A stretch of 64,000 nt of DNA from Pseudomonadota bacterium (GCA_963205265.1 CAUJJI010000216.1:1-64000), one strand, 5' to 3'. Shown: positions 55,643-64,000, counted from the stretch's first letter. Notes: a model not told the origin generated them from the letters alone. Translations and numbers: made by a program.

Positions 55643-56998
55643 ATGGCTGTCACGGATCACGTCGATTTCAACGGATTCATGGAAGGGGTGAAGCGGCGCA
55701 ATCCGCACCAGCCCGAATTCGTCCAGGCGGTGCAGGAAGTCGCCGAGGACATCTTCGATTTCATCGCCGACAAGGAACAATACCACGAGCAGCAGATCCT
55801 GCGCCGCATCGCCGAGCCGGATCGCGTCGTCTCGTTCCGCGTCTGCTGGGAAGACGACAACGGCGGCATCCGCGTCCAGCGCGGCTGGCGGGTGCAGAAC
55901 AACAACGCGATCGGCCCCTACAAGGGCGGCATTCGCTTCCATCCCAGCGTCAACGAGAGCGTGCTGAAGTTCCTCGCTTTCGAGCAGACTTTCAAGAACG
56001 CGCTGACCGGCCTGCCGATGGGCGGCGGCAAGGGCGGCTCCAACTTCAATCCCAAGGGCAAGAGCGTGCGCGAGATCATGCGCTTCTGCCAGAGCTTCAT
56101 GACCGAGCTCTACCGCCACATCGGCGCCGACGTCGACGTGCCGGCGGGAGACATCGGCGTCGGCGGGCGCGAGATCGGCTTCATGTTCGGGCAGTACAAG
56201 CGCATCACCAATCACTTCACCGGGGTGCTGACCGGCAAGGGCCTGGAATACGGCGGCTCGCTGATCCGGCCGGAAGCGACGGGCTACGGCGCGGTCTATT
56301 TCCTGGCCGAGATGCTCGCCACCAAGGACGAGGACCTGCACGGCAAGACCGCGGTGATCTCCGGCTCGGGCAATGTCGCGACTCATGCCGCGGAAAAGAT
56401 CGTCCAGCTCGGCGGCAAGGTGCTGACGCTGTCCGATTCGGGCGGCTTCGTCTACGATCCGGACGGCATCACCCAGGAGAAGATCGACTGGGTGAAAGTG
56501 CACAAGACGCATCGCCGCGGCAAGATCGAGGAATATGTCGCGGAATACCCCAAGGCGACTTTCACCGCCGGCAAGACCCCGTGGGGCGTGCCATGCGACC
56601 TGGCGCTGCCCTGCGCCACCCAGAACGAACTGCTCGGCGACGATGCCCGCACGCTGGTCGCCAACGGCTGCCGGGCGGTATCGGAAGGCGCCAACATGCC
56701 GACCGACCTCGACGGCGTGCACGTCTTCAAGCACGCGAAGCTGCTCTATGCCCCGGGCAAGGCCGCCAATGCCGGCGGCGTCGCCGTCTCGGGCCTGGAG
56801 ATGAGCCAGAATTCCGAACGCCGCCCGTGGAAGGAGGAAGAGCTGCAGCAGATGCTCAGGGACATCATGTCCGGCATCCACAAGACTTGCCGCACTTACG
56901 GCGATCGCGGCGGCGGCTACATCGACTACGTCAAGGGCGCGAACATCGGCGGCTTCAAGAAGGTCGCCGACGCGATGCTGGCTTTCGGGGTGGTGTGA
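55643..56998 (+). CDS. gdhA: NADP-type glutamate dehydrogenase
   Basis: 451 aa, the size of hexameric NADP-dependent enzymes. Substrate and catalytic lysines in GPYKGGIRFHPSVN and LPMGGGKGGSNFNPKG, then PAGDIGVGGREIGFMFGQYKR, ATGYGAVYF, nucleotide fold AVISGSGNVATHAAEKIVQLG, CATQNEL and GANMPTD. Joins ammonium and 2-oxoglutarate to glutamate. The ATG at 55643 follows GGGGGAAGAGGA at good spacing; the longer track start is not needed. Nothing links it to the island's 2-oxoglutarate-producing pathway except product. Confidence 0.95.
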   Translation: MAVTDHVDFNGFMEGVKRRNPHQPEFVQAVQEVAEDIFDFIADKEQYHEQQILRRIAEPDRVVSFRVCWEDDNGGIRVQRGWRVQNNNAIGPYKGGIRFHPSVNESVLKFLAFEQTFKNALTGLPMGGGKGGSNFNPKGKSVREIMRFCQSFMTELYRHIGADVDVPAGDIGVGGREIGFMFGQYKRITNHFTGVLTGKGLEYGGSLIRPEATGYGAVYFLAEMLATKDEDLHGKTAVISGSGNVATHAAEKIVQLGGKVLTLSDSGGFVYDPDGITQEKIDWVKVHKTHRRGKIEEYVAEYPKATFTAGKTPWGVPCDLALPCATQNELLGDDARTLVANGCRAVSEGANMPTDLDGVHVFKHAKLLYAPGKAANAGGVAVSGLEMSQNSERRPWKEEELQQMLRDIMSGIHKTCRTYGDRGGGYIDYVKGANIGGFKKVADAMLAFGVV

Positions 56999-57080
56999 TT
57001 CGGGGCCGGGTGCGGGCTCCAAGCCTTCGCCTCGGGGGGAGGGGGAGAGTGGCGCCTGCCTGCTCCCCTCTGTTCTTCCC

Positions 57081-58001
57081 TCACCGCACCCCGAGCAGCG
57101 CCGCCTGCTCGCGCAGTTCCGCCGCGCGCGCCGGGTTGGCGGCGACGGCCGCCCCCAGCGCGGCCTTCGCCTTTTCCTCCTCGCCCAGCGTCATCCGGCT
57201 GCGGATCAGCATGATCCAGCCTTCGACATTGCCGGGCTGCTGCTCGAGCCGCGCTTCGAGGCGGGCGACCATGCCCTCGGCCATGTCGCGTTGCCGGCTG
57301 GGCGGGATGGCCGATGCCGCACGCAGGTCCTGCGCGTCGGGGCCGGGGATCGCGCGGGTGGCGAGCGGAGCCGCCGCCGCCGGTGACCTGGCGGAAGCCG
57401 CCGCGATCCGCGCGGCGACGTCGATGCCGTTGATCTTGCCGACCTGCTCGATGGTGCGGACGAGGTCGCTGCGCCAGGGGGCATCGGCCGGCGAATCCTC
57501 GAGCAGGGCCAGCCAGTCGCCGATCGCCCCGGCATGGTCGCCGGCGAGGTCGCGCTTCACCGCGAGGAAATAGCGCGACCGTTCGTCGCCGGCATTGAGC
57601 GCGAGGGCCTTTTCGAAAGCCGCGACGGCCGCGGCGGGCATGGGATCGCGCTCGCTGGCCATGACGTGCGCCTCGCCCAGCGCCGCCCAGAGGATCGCCT
57701 TGCCGGGCGCCAGCGCCGTCGCCCGCTCGTAGGCGCGGACGGAGTCGGCAAAGCGGCCTTGCGAGAAATAGGCCAGACCCAGCGATCCCCAGGCGGTGCC
57801 GTTCTGCGGATCTGCCTGCACTTTCGCTTCCAGCGCATCGATCGAGAGCGTGCCGGCGGAAGCGGTGGCTTGCGCGGCCGGAGCCGGCTCGGCGGCGCGC
57901 TGGCGCCAGATGCCATAGGCCACTGCCAGCACGGCGACCAGGGCTGCGGCGAGCAGCACCAAGGTCCCGCCCCGCGGGCCTCTAGCAGCGTCCCTGTCCA
58001 T
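57081..58001 (-). CDS. TPR protein resembling cytochrome c biogenesis CcmH/CcmI C-terminal part
   Basis: 306 aa: one N-terminal membrane helix (GTLVLLAAALVAVLAVAYGIW), then tetratricopeptide repeats in the periplasm (GSLGLAYFSQGRFADSVRAYERATALAPG, AAFEKALALNAGDERSRYFLAV, and LIRSRMTLGEEEKAKAALGAAVAANP at the end). The layout resembles CcmI/CycH, which hands apocytochrome c to the haem lyase. No other ccm gene is in view, yet it is divergent from a cluster with a ten-haem c-type cytochrome, so a role in its maturation is a fair guess. ATG 58001 chosen before the helix. Confidence 0.75.
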   Translation of the reverse strand: MDRDAARGPRGGTLVLLAAALVAVLAVAYGIWRQRAAEPAPAAQATASAGTLSIDALEAKVQADPQNGTAWGSLGLAYFSQGRFADSVRAYERATALAPGKAILWAALGEAHVMASERDPMPAAAVAAFEKALALNAGDERSRYFLAVKRDLAGDHAGAIGDWLALLEDSPADAPWRSDLVRTIEQVGKINGIDVAARIAAASARSPAAAAPLATRAIPGPDAQDLRAASAIPPSRQRDMAEGMVARLEARLEQQPGNVEGWIMLIRSRMTLGEEEKAKAALGAAVAANPARAAELREQAALLGVR

Positions 58002-58095
58002 CGCGGCGCTCCGTCCGTCGTTTCGGTTTGGAGACAAGACTTGCGAAACTTCCGCCAAGAAAGCAAACATCGTGCAGAGCGGTGGGGGGATCGCC

Positions 58096-60609
58096 GTGGT
58101 TGACAGCGTCCGCATTGCCATAGTGGGTTCGGGGCCGGCAGGGCTCTCTGCCGCGGCGCGCGCAGCGCAGCTGCAGATTCCGCATGTCCTGCTGGAAAAG
58201 ACCGACCACCTCTCCGACACGATCTACAAGTACCAGAAGGGCAAGCACGTCATGGCGACGCCCTCGTCGCTGGTGCTGCGCTCGGACCTCGATTTCGCGG
58301 CGGGCAAGCGCGAAGCCGTGCTCGAGACCTGGGACGCGCAAAGCGCCCAGCGTGGTGCAGCGGTCCGGCTGCAGGCGGACGTCGTCGGCATCGCGGGCGC
58401 CAAGGGCGATTTCACGCTGACGCTCAAGGGCGGCGGCACGATCAAGGCCGAGGCGGTGATCCTGGCGATCGGCACCCAGGGCAATCCCAATCTGCTGCGC
58501 TGCCCGATCGGCGAAGGCGCGGTGGTGCAGTATCAGCTCGACGATCCCGACGAATATATCGACGAGCACATCACCGTCATCGGCACCGGCGACGCCGGCA
58601 TCGAGAACGCGATGGGGCTTGCCGCCAATCCCGAGCAGCGCAACGTCGTCAGCATCCTCAACCGCTCGACCGAGTTCGCCTCGGCCAAGGACGCCAACGT
58701 CAAGGCGCTGCTGGCGATGGAGCAGGCGGGCCGCATCCAGATACTGCGCGAGACCACCGTCGCGCGCATCGATCGCGGCACGATCACGCTCGACACCCGC
58801 GACGGCGAGCTGACGATGCCGTGCAGCCGGGTCATTTCGCGCATGGGCTCGGCGCCGCCGCGCGCCTTCGTCGAGGCCTGCTGCGCCGCGTTCGAGGATA
58901 AGGACGGCAAGCGCGTGATCGTGCCGGGCACCGGCGTGCAGTTCACCAGCGCCGACCGCGTCGCCTATCCGAAGCTGTCCCCGCAGTTCGAAACGACAGT
59001 GCCGGGCATCTACGTGATCGGCGCGCTCGCCGGCTATCCGCTGATCAAGCACTGCATGAACCAGGGCTACGACGTGGTCGAGTTCATCAACGGCAACACC
59101 GCGCTCAAGCCCGCGGACGAGCCGATTCTCGCCGCGAAGTTCGCCGCCCTGCCCGGCGATCGCCCGGTCGACGAATGGCTGGAGCTGTTCGGCAGCGGCA
59201 TCGACATCTTCCGCGAGGTCTCGCCCTTGCAGCTGCGCGAGCTGATGCTCGATTCGCAGGTCCACGCCTTCGCCGCCGGCGAAGTGATCTTCGAGCGCAA
59301 CGATCCCGGCTCGTCGCTGTTCGCCATCGCCCGGGGATCGGTGCTGGTGCAGGTCGACAAGGACGATCCGGGCAAGACCGTGGCGATCGGCCAGGGCTCG
59401 ATCTTCGGCGAGGTCGGCCTGATTTCGGGCCGGCGCCGCGGCGCGACGATCCGCGCGGCGGAACCGACGGTCGCGGTCGAGCTGGACCGCAACGCCGCGC
59501 TGAAGCTGATCTCGACGGTCCCGGCCGCCGGCCGGGCGATCACCCGCACGTCGATCGAGCGGCAGCTGCTGCAGATCTTCGGTTCGGGGCTGACCGCCGA
59601 AGACGTCGCCGAAGTGGTCGATGCCGCCGAAGTCCAGACCAGGCGCGCGGGCGAGGTGGTGCTGGCCGAAGGCGACGCCAACGACGCGCCGGGCGGCAGG
59701 GACGTCTTCATCATCCGCCGCGGCTCGATGATCGTCGAGAAGGCGATCGCCGGCAAGCAGGTGTTCCTCAGCTATCTGCCGGCCGGCTCCTATGTCGGCG
59801 AAATGGCGTTGATCGACAATGCGCCCCGCTCGGCAACGGTCAAGGCGGCGATCAAGTCGGAAGTCATCCGCCTGCCCGGCGACGCCTTCGCCCGTCTGCT
59901 CGAACGCAAGCCCGAGCTGCTGCGCCGTGCCCGCGCCGACATGGAGGACCGGCGCCAGATCAACAGCTTCATCGAGGGCCGCAAGGAGAACTTCTCGGGC
60001 GCCGTCGACCTCTATTCGCAGACCGCGCAGTTCCTGCTCGACAACGGCGTCGGCGAGGCGACCGACGTGCTGCTGATCGACGAGAAGCTCTGCGTCGGCT
60101 GCGACAATTGCGAAAAGGCCTGTGCCGACAGCCACGAGGGGCTGTCGCGGCTCGATCGCGAGGCCGGGACGACCTATGCCCATCTCCACGTCCCGACCAG
60201 CTGCCGGCACTGCGAGCACCCGCACTGCATGGCCGATTGCCCGCCCAACGCCATCCACCGCGGCCAGGACGGCGAGGTGTTCATCGACGACAGCTGCATC
60301 GGCTGCGGCAATTGCCAGCGCAACTGCCCCTACGGCGTGATCCGCATGGACAGCGTGCCGCCGCCGCGGCCTTCGCTGCTCAAATGGCTGTTCCTCGGAG
60401 AGGGGCCGGGGCCTGGCGAGCCGACCAAGGCCTGGCGCAAGCAGCATGCCGTGCCGGGCGAGGAGAGCCCGAAGAAGGCGATCAAGTGCGACATGTGCTC
60501 GGGCATCGACGGCGGCCCGGCCTGCGTCCGCGCCTGCCCGACCGGGGCGGCGATCCGCGTCTCGCCCGAGACCTTCCTGTCGGTCGCGCGGATGGGGGAG
60601 GAAGGCTGA
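58096..60609 (+). CDS. FAD/NAD(P) oxidoreductase with two cyclic-nucleotide-binding domains and a four-cluster ferredoxin
   Basis: 837 aa, an uncommon fusion. Residues 5-340: thioredoxin-reductase-like FAD/NAD(P) fold (IAIVGSGPAGLSAAARAA at the start, ITVIGTGDAGIENAMGLA near 160, GIYVIGALAGYP) without a redox CxxC. About 375-480 and 500-615: two cNMP-binding domains (FGEVGLISGRRRGATIRA; VGEMALIDNAPRSATVKA, matching the phosphate-binding cassette G-E-L/M-x-L-x-x-x-x-R-x-A). About 660-820: four DmsB-like cysteine groups (CVGCDNCEKAC, CRHCEHPHCMADC, CIGCGNCQRNC, CDMCSGIDGGPACVRAC) for four [4Fe-4S] clusters. No signal peptide, so cytosolic. I prefer GTG 58096 (GGGGGG 6-8 nt upstream) to GTG 58072. 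Confidence 0.85.
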   Translation: MVDSVRIAIVGSGPAGLSAAARAAQLQIPHVLLEKTDHLSDTIYKYQKGKHVMATPSSLVLRSDLDFAAGKREAVLETWDAQSAQRGAAVRLQADVVGIAGAKGDFTLTLKGGGTIKAEAVILAIGTQGNPNLLRCPIGEGAVVQYQLDDPDEYIDEHITVIGTGDAGIENAMGLAANPEQRNVVSILNRSTEFASAKDANVKALLAMEQAGRIQILRETTVARIDRGTITLDTRDGELTMPCSRVISRMGSAPPRAFVEACCAAFEDKDGKRVIVPGTGVQFTSADRVAYPKLSPQFETTVPGIYVIGALAGYPLIKHCMNQGYDVVEFINGNTALKPADEPILAAKFAALPGDRPVDEWLELFGSGIDIFREVSPLQLRELMLDSQVHAFAAGEVIFERNDPGSSLFAIARGSVLVQVDKDDPGKTVAIGQGSIFGEVGLISGRRRGATIRAAEPTVAVELDRNAALKLISTVPAAGRAITRTSIERQLLQIFGSGLTAEDVAEVVDAAEVQTRRAGEVVLAEGDANDAPGGRDVFIIRRGSMIVEKAIAGKQVFLSYLPAGSYVGEMALIDNAPRSATVKAAIKSEVIRLPGDAFARLLERKPELLRRARADMEDRRQINSFIEGRKENFSGAVDLYSQTAQFLLDNGVGEATDVLLIDEKLCVGCDNCEKACADSHEGLSRLDREAGTTYAHLHVPTSCRHCEHPHCMADCPPNAIHRGQDGEVFIDDSCIGCGNCQRNCPYGVIRMDSVPPPRPSLLKWLFLGEGPGPGEPTKAWRKQHAVPGEESPKKAIKCDMCSGIDGGPACVRACPTGAAIRVSPETFLSVARMGEEG

Positions 60610-61511
60610 TGGCGAGCGTCGCTTCGCGTACCGAGCCGGCGGCCGAAGCCGCGGCCACGCCGCGCCCGTCGCGGCTCGTCCAGACCAGCCACGAGGGCTT
60701 CCTGCGCCATGCCCGCTTCCGCTGGCTCAAGATCGCCGCCGTGCTCAGCCTCGCGGCGATCGTCGGCTACTTCGCCGCCGACGTCGAGCCGCGGCCCAAC
60801 GGCGGCAGCTGGTACGGATACCTGCTGGGCACGATCGGCGCGCTGCTGATCGTCTGGCTGTCGCTGATCGGCATCCGCAAGCGGGCGATGACGCCGGGCA
60901 AGTGGTCGCTCAAGGCCTGGACCTCGGCGCACGTCTACCTCGGCCTCTCGCTGATCGTCGTGGCGACGCTGCACACCGGCTTCCAGCTCGGCTGGAACGT
61001 GCACACGCTGGCCTATGGGCTGATGCTGCTGGTGATCGCCTCGGGCGTGTTCGGCATCGTCGTCTACGCCAACCTGCCGCAGGCGCTCAGCAACAACCGC
61101 GAGCAGATGACCCAGCGCCAGATGATCGAGGCGGTGCAGGCGCTCGATCGCCAGCTGCAGGACGCGGCGCAGCCGCTGGGGCGCGGCCAGGCCGACCTGG
61201 TCATCGCCGCCCTGGCCGAGGACCCCTTCGGCGGCGGCATCTCGCGGCGGCTGTCGGGCCGCTACCCCGGTTGCGCGACGGCACGCGCGATCGAGGGGCT
61301 CGGCCTGGCCGACGCGCGCGGGGCCGGCGATCCGGCGAGCGACAAGGTGGTGAAGCTGCTGATCCGCCGCCAGACGCAGCTGGCGCGCATCCGGCGGCAC
61401 TTGCGCATCAGGGCGCTGCTCGAGATCTGGCTCTACGTGCACGTGCCGGCGACCTTCGCGCTCATCGCCGCGCTGTTCGCCCATATCCTCAGCGTGTTCT
61501 TCTACTGGTAG
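60609..61511 (+). CDS. Five-helix membrane protein, candidate haem b electron carrier
   Basis: 300 aa. Helices at about 37-57, 70-90, 108-128, 131-153 and 276-299. Histidines lie at helix positions suited to haem: AHVYLGLSLIVVATLHTGF (two), NVHTLAYGLMLLVI, LYVHVPATFALIAALFAHIL (two). The loop 154-265 is charged and helical. Start overlaps the previous stop (TGATG), so it is coupled to the flavo-iron-sulfur protein and probably accepts its electrons, like the anchor subunit of DmsABC-type or cytochrome b systems. No clear family name. Confidence 0.72.
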   Translation: MASVASRTEPAAEAAATPRPSRLVQTSHEGFLRHARFRWLKIAAVLSLAAIVGYFAADVEPRPNGGSWYGYLLGTIGALLIVWLSLIGIRKRAMTPGKWSLKAWTSAHVYLGLSLIVVATLHTGFQLGWNVHTLAYGLMLLVIASGVFGIVVYANLPQALSNNREQMTQRQMIEAVQALDRQLQDAAQPLGRGQADLVIAALAEDPFGGGISRRLSGRYPGCATARAIEGLGLADARGAGDPASDKVVKLLIRRQTQLARIRRHLRIRALLEIWLYVHVPATFALIAALFAHILSVFFYW

Positions 61512-61526
61512 CGGCGGGCGAGGGGC

Positions 61527-63239
61527 ATGGCATTCAGGCTCAGGCAGATCGAAGTCACCGCCGCCGGGCGCGAGATCGTGCGCGACCGCGCCGTCGCCGG
61601 GAAGCTGCTCGTCGTCGGCCGCGCGGCGGACAGCGACATCCACTTGCCCGACCTCGCCATCGAACCGCGGCATGCGACGATCGACCTGCGCCACGACGGC
61701 CGGGTCGAAGTCGTCGCGGCGGCCGGGACGCTGGGCTTCGGCTGCGACGGCGAAACCGTCACCGAGGCGGTGATCGACCCCGCAACCGGGGCGGAGCTGC
61801 GGTTCGGCAGCTACCGCCTCACCCTGTCGCGCGAGGCGGACGGCACGGTGCTCGTCCAGGTGCGGCTGGCCGATCGCGAGGATGCGGGCGGCTCGCTCGA
61901 GGACAAGCTGGGCTTCTCGCTCGGCGGCGTGCTTCCGGGCAAGCGCCGGGTGGCCTGGATCGTCGCGGCCGCGGTGGTGCTGCTGTTCCTGTTCCTGCCG
62001 ATCGGCAGTTTCCTGACTCGCGGCAGCGGCCAGACGGTGATCGGCGACAGCAGCTGGAGCGCCGGCAAGCTGAGCCTGGCGCACCACGCGCTCGAGGATC
62101 GCTGCGAGGCCTGCCATGTCAACGCCTTCGTCTCGGTCCGCGATGCGACCTGCAAGGGCTGCCACAAGAGCGTCGGCGATCATGCCGACCATGCCCGGCT
62201 GGCCGAGGCCCGCGCCGGCGGCCCGCTCGGCCGCCAGTTCCTCGACGCGGCGGCGCGCGCCTTCGGCCGGGAAGGCGCGGGATCCTGCGCCTCCTGCCAT
62301 ATCGAGCACCAGGGCCTGGCGCGGATGGCAGCGCCGGCGCAGCGCTTCTGCGGCGATTGCCACGGCGGCCTCAAGGAAAGGCTCGCCCATACCCAGCTCG
62401 GCGACGCCAGCGACTTCGGCACGCACCACCCGCAGTTCACCCCGGCGCTGGTCAGCGATCCGTTCACCCGCAAGCGCATCGCCGTCTCGCTCGACGCCAA
62501 GCCGCGCGAGAACAGCGGCCTTGCCTTCTCGCACCGGTTGCACCTCGACAAGCTCGGCGGCGTCGCGCGCATGGCCGCTTCGTTCCGCGGCGAGCGCGGC
62601 TACGGCGCCAGGGGCCTCGTCTGCGGCGACTGCCACCGTCCCAGCGAGGATGCGCTGCGCTTCAAGCCGATCGACATGGAGCGCGACTGCGAAGGCTGCC
62701 ACAGCCTCGCCTACGACCGGGTGGGGCCCATCGTCCGGCGCCTGCGCCACGGCGACGTCGAGCAGATGATCGCCGATCTCAGCGTCTCGACCAATGCCGA
62801 CGTGCCGCTGGTCGGCGATCGCACGCGGCCGGGCATCCAGGCGCAGGGCCGGCCCTACCGCTTCGCCTATGCGCCGCCGGCCTACAATGCCGCGCTGATC
62901 CGCGGGGCCCTGTCGCGCGACGGCATCTGCGGCGAATGCCACACGCCCAGCTTCTCGGGCGGCCTGCCCGGCGTGGTTCCCGTGACGCTGCCGACGCGCT
63001 ATATGCAGCAGGGCTGGTTCGATCATAAGGCGCACAAAGGGGAGACATGCACGTCGTGCCATCTGGCCGAGAAGTCTTCGTCGTCCGGCGACGTGCTGCT
63101 GCCTGGGATCGCCAGCTGCCGCAGCTGCCACCAGGGCGAGGATGCGGCCAAGGCCAAGGTGCCCTCGGGCTGCGCCATGTGCCACAGCTACCACCCGCCC
63201 TTCGCCGCGCCGGGCCGCGATCGGCTGGCGCGGAACTGA
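61527..63239 (+). CDS. FHA-domain protein fused to a decahaem c-type cytochrome
   Basis: 570 aa. Residues about 25-96 are an FHA domain (LVVGRAADSDIHLPDLAIEPRHATI, the GR-S-H pattern), which binds phosphothreonine in other proteins. One membrane helix at 142-163 (VAWIVAAAVVLLFLFLPIGSFL) follows. From 193 on there are ten CXXCH motifs: CEACH, CKGCH, CASCH, CGDCH, CGDCH, CEGCH, CGECH, CTSCH, CRSCH, CAMCH. The FHA part would face the cytosol and the haems the periplasm. 15 bp after the membrane gene. Haem attachment needs Ccm proteins; compare the TPR gene at 57081. Confidence 0.85.
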   Translation: MAFRLRQIEVTAAGREIVRDRAVAGKLLVVGRAADSDIHLPDLAIEPRHATIDLRHDGRVEVVAAAGTLGFGCDGETVTEAVIDPATGAELRFGSYRLTLSREADGTVLVQVRLADREDAGGSLEDKLGFSLGGVLPGKRRVAWIVAAAVVLLFLFLPIGSFLTRGSGQTVIGDSSWSAGKLSLAHHALEDRCEACHVNAFVSVRDATCKGCHKSVGDHADHARLAEARAGGPLGRQFLDAAARAFGREGAGSCASCHIEHQGLARMAAPAQRFCGDCHGGLKERLAHTQLGDASDFGTHHPQFTPALVSDPFTRKRIAVSLDAKPRENSGLAFSHRLHLDKLGGVARMAASFRGERGYGARGLVCGDCHRPSEDALRFKPIDMERDCEGCHSLAYDRVGPIVRRLRHGDVEQMIADLSVSTNADVPLVGDRTRPGIQAQGRPYRFAYAPPAYNAALIRGALSRDGICGECHTPSFSGGLPGVVPVTLPTRYMQQGWFDHKAHKGETCTSCHLAEKSSSSGDVLLPGIASCRSCHQGEDAAKAKVPSGCAMCHSYHPPFAAPGRDRLARN

Positions 63240-63249
63240 GGCGCGGCCC

Positions 63250-64000
63250 TTGCTGATCGCGCAGATCACCGACACCCATGTCGGCTTCGATCGGGGCAAT
63301 CCCGACGAGGCCAATTTCCGGCGCCTGACAGCGGCGGTGCGGCACCTTGCCGAGGGGCCGAACCGCCCCGATCTCGTGCTGCTGACCGGCGACCTGACCG
63401 AGTTCGGCGACGCGGACAGCTATGTCCGCCTGGCGGAAGCCGTGCGCCCCTGCCCCTGCCCGGTCTGGCCGATGGTCGGCAACCACGATGCCCGCGCGGC
63501 GCTGCTCGCCGGCTTTCCCGATACTCCGCTGGCCGGCGGCTTCGTGCAATATGCCCTCGAATTCGACGCGCTGCGGCTGCTGGTCCTCGACACGCTCGAG
63601 CCGGGCCGTCACGGCGGCGCCTTCTGCGCCGACCGCGCGGCCTGGCTGAAAGCGCGCCTTGCCGAGCGGCCGGACGTGCCGACGATCATCGCCATGCACC
63701 ACCCGCCTTTCGCCGCCGGCCTCGCCTGGCTCGACAGCGACCCCGGCGAGGCCTGGATCGCGCGCTTCGCCGATGCGATCGGCGGCCATGGCCAGGTCGC
63801 CGGCATCGTCTGCGGCCATCTCCACCGCACTATCCATACGCAGTGGAACGGCGTGGCGCTGACCGTATCCGGCTCGACCGCGCCGGGCGTCGCTCTCGAT
63901 CTCAGGCCGGTCGACAGCGAACGTCCCGACGGCCGGGCGATGATCGTCGACGACTTGCCGTCGTACGCCCTGCATTGGTGGGACGGTACGCGCCTGATCT
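63250..64000 (+). CDS. CpdA-like metallophosphodiesterase (partial, runs off window)
   Basis: At least 250 aa visible, no stop before the window end, which is why it is missing from the ORF track. Start TTG at 63250, 10 bp after the cytochrome stop with GAGG upstream. Calcineurin-type metal motifs are complete: ITDTHVG, LTGDLTEFGD, GNHDARA, MHHPPF, and GHLHRTIH. Arrangement and size match class III cyclic-nucleotide phosphodiesterases such as CpdA (cAMP hydrolysis). Standing in one operon with a double cNMP-binding redox protein, it may remove that protein's ligand; substrate is inferred. Confidence 0.82.
   Translation, partial: MLIAQITDTHVGFDRGNPDEANFRRLTAAVRHLAEGPNRPDLVLLTGDLTEFGDADSYVRLAEAVRPCPCPVWPMVGNHDARAALLAGFPDTPLAGGFVQYALEFDALRLLVLDTLEPGRHGGAFCADRAAWLKARLAERPDVPTIIAMHHPPFAAGLAWLDSDPGEAWIARFADAIGGHGQVAGIVCGHLHRTIHTQWNGVALTVSGSTAPGVALDLRPVDSERPDGRAMIVDDLPSYALHWWDGTRLI

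Noticed and set aside
60330-63314. 994-aa minus-strand ORF opposite the redox cluster
   Set aside because: No domain, repetitive AAVAR-type composition; the plus strand has ten CXXCH motifs and an FHA domain in frame.

Overview
The window is high-GC DNA with dense alphaproteobacterial gene layout. Family resemblances (DUF3035 lipoprotein, TonB-dependent receptor with signal peptide ending in AWAQ, sugar pathways of the Weimberg type, gpmA/purE/purK/folA order) point to a sphingomonad such as Novosphingobium or Sphingomonas; the genus is an inference.

Left flank (1-10462) is ordinary chromosome: an OmpA-type lipoprotein, a CorC/hemolysin-family membrane protein, and a long minus-strand run gpmA-purE-purK-folA-ribF-ileS-lspA-DUF3035, ending in a complete tRNA-Thr(GGT) gene on the plus strand.

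The centre (10413-52311) is an integrated element of about 41.8 kb. The 3' 50 nt of the tRNA-Thr gene plus two more bases (52 bp in all) are repeated exactly at 52260-52311, next to a tyrosine integrase. The right 5 kb (47336-52127) is one tightly overlapped minus-strand operon: integrase, small DNA-binding protein, RecA/RepA-like ATPase, P27-type terminase small subunit and small unknown proteins, without capsid or tail genes. That is the layout of a phage-satellite-like element. The remaining ~36 kb is catabolic cargo lying between two same-orientation IS6-family remnants. The cargo has three modules: (a) secreted alpha/beta hydrolase and tannase/feruloyl-esterase-like enzymes, a TonB-dependent receptor, a LysR regulator and an AtuA/CitMHS operon of unknown substrate; (b) a complete non-phosphorylating L-arabinose route to 2-oxoglutarate with FucP-type permease and GntR regulator; (c) an L-rhamnose route (GH78 rhamnosidase, permease, DeoR regulator, FGGY kinase, RhaI isomerase, aldolase-dehydrogenase fusion, L-lactate dehydrogenase). 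Together they suit use of feruloylated arabinan and rhamnose-containing plant polymers. Three cargo genes (GH51 arabinofuranosidase, a second MFS permease, an alpha/beta hydrolase) have lost their middles while keeping both ends.

Right flank (52312-64000) is chromosome again: a DUF1996 protein, small genes, NADP-type glutamate dehydrogenase, a TPR protein, and then the most unusual cluster of the window: a flavoprotein with two cyclic-nucleotide-binding domains and four ferredoxin-type cysteine clusters, a five-helix membrane protein with histidines placed like haem ligands, an FHA-domain protein fused through one membrane helix to a ten-CXXCH cytochrome, and a CpdA-like phosphodiesterase cut by the window end. 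I read this as a candidate signal-gated electron conduit from cytosolic NAD(P)H to the periplasm.
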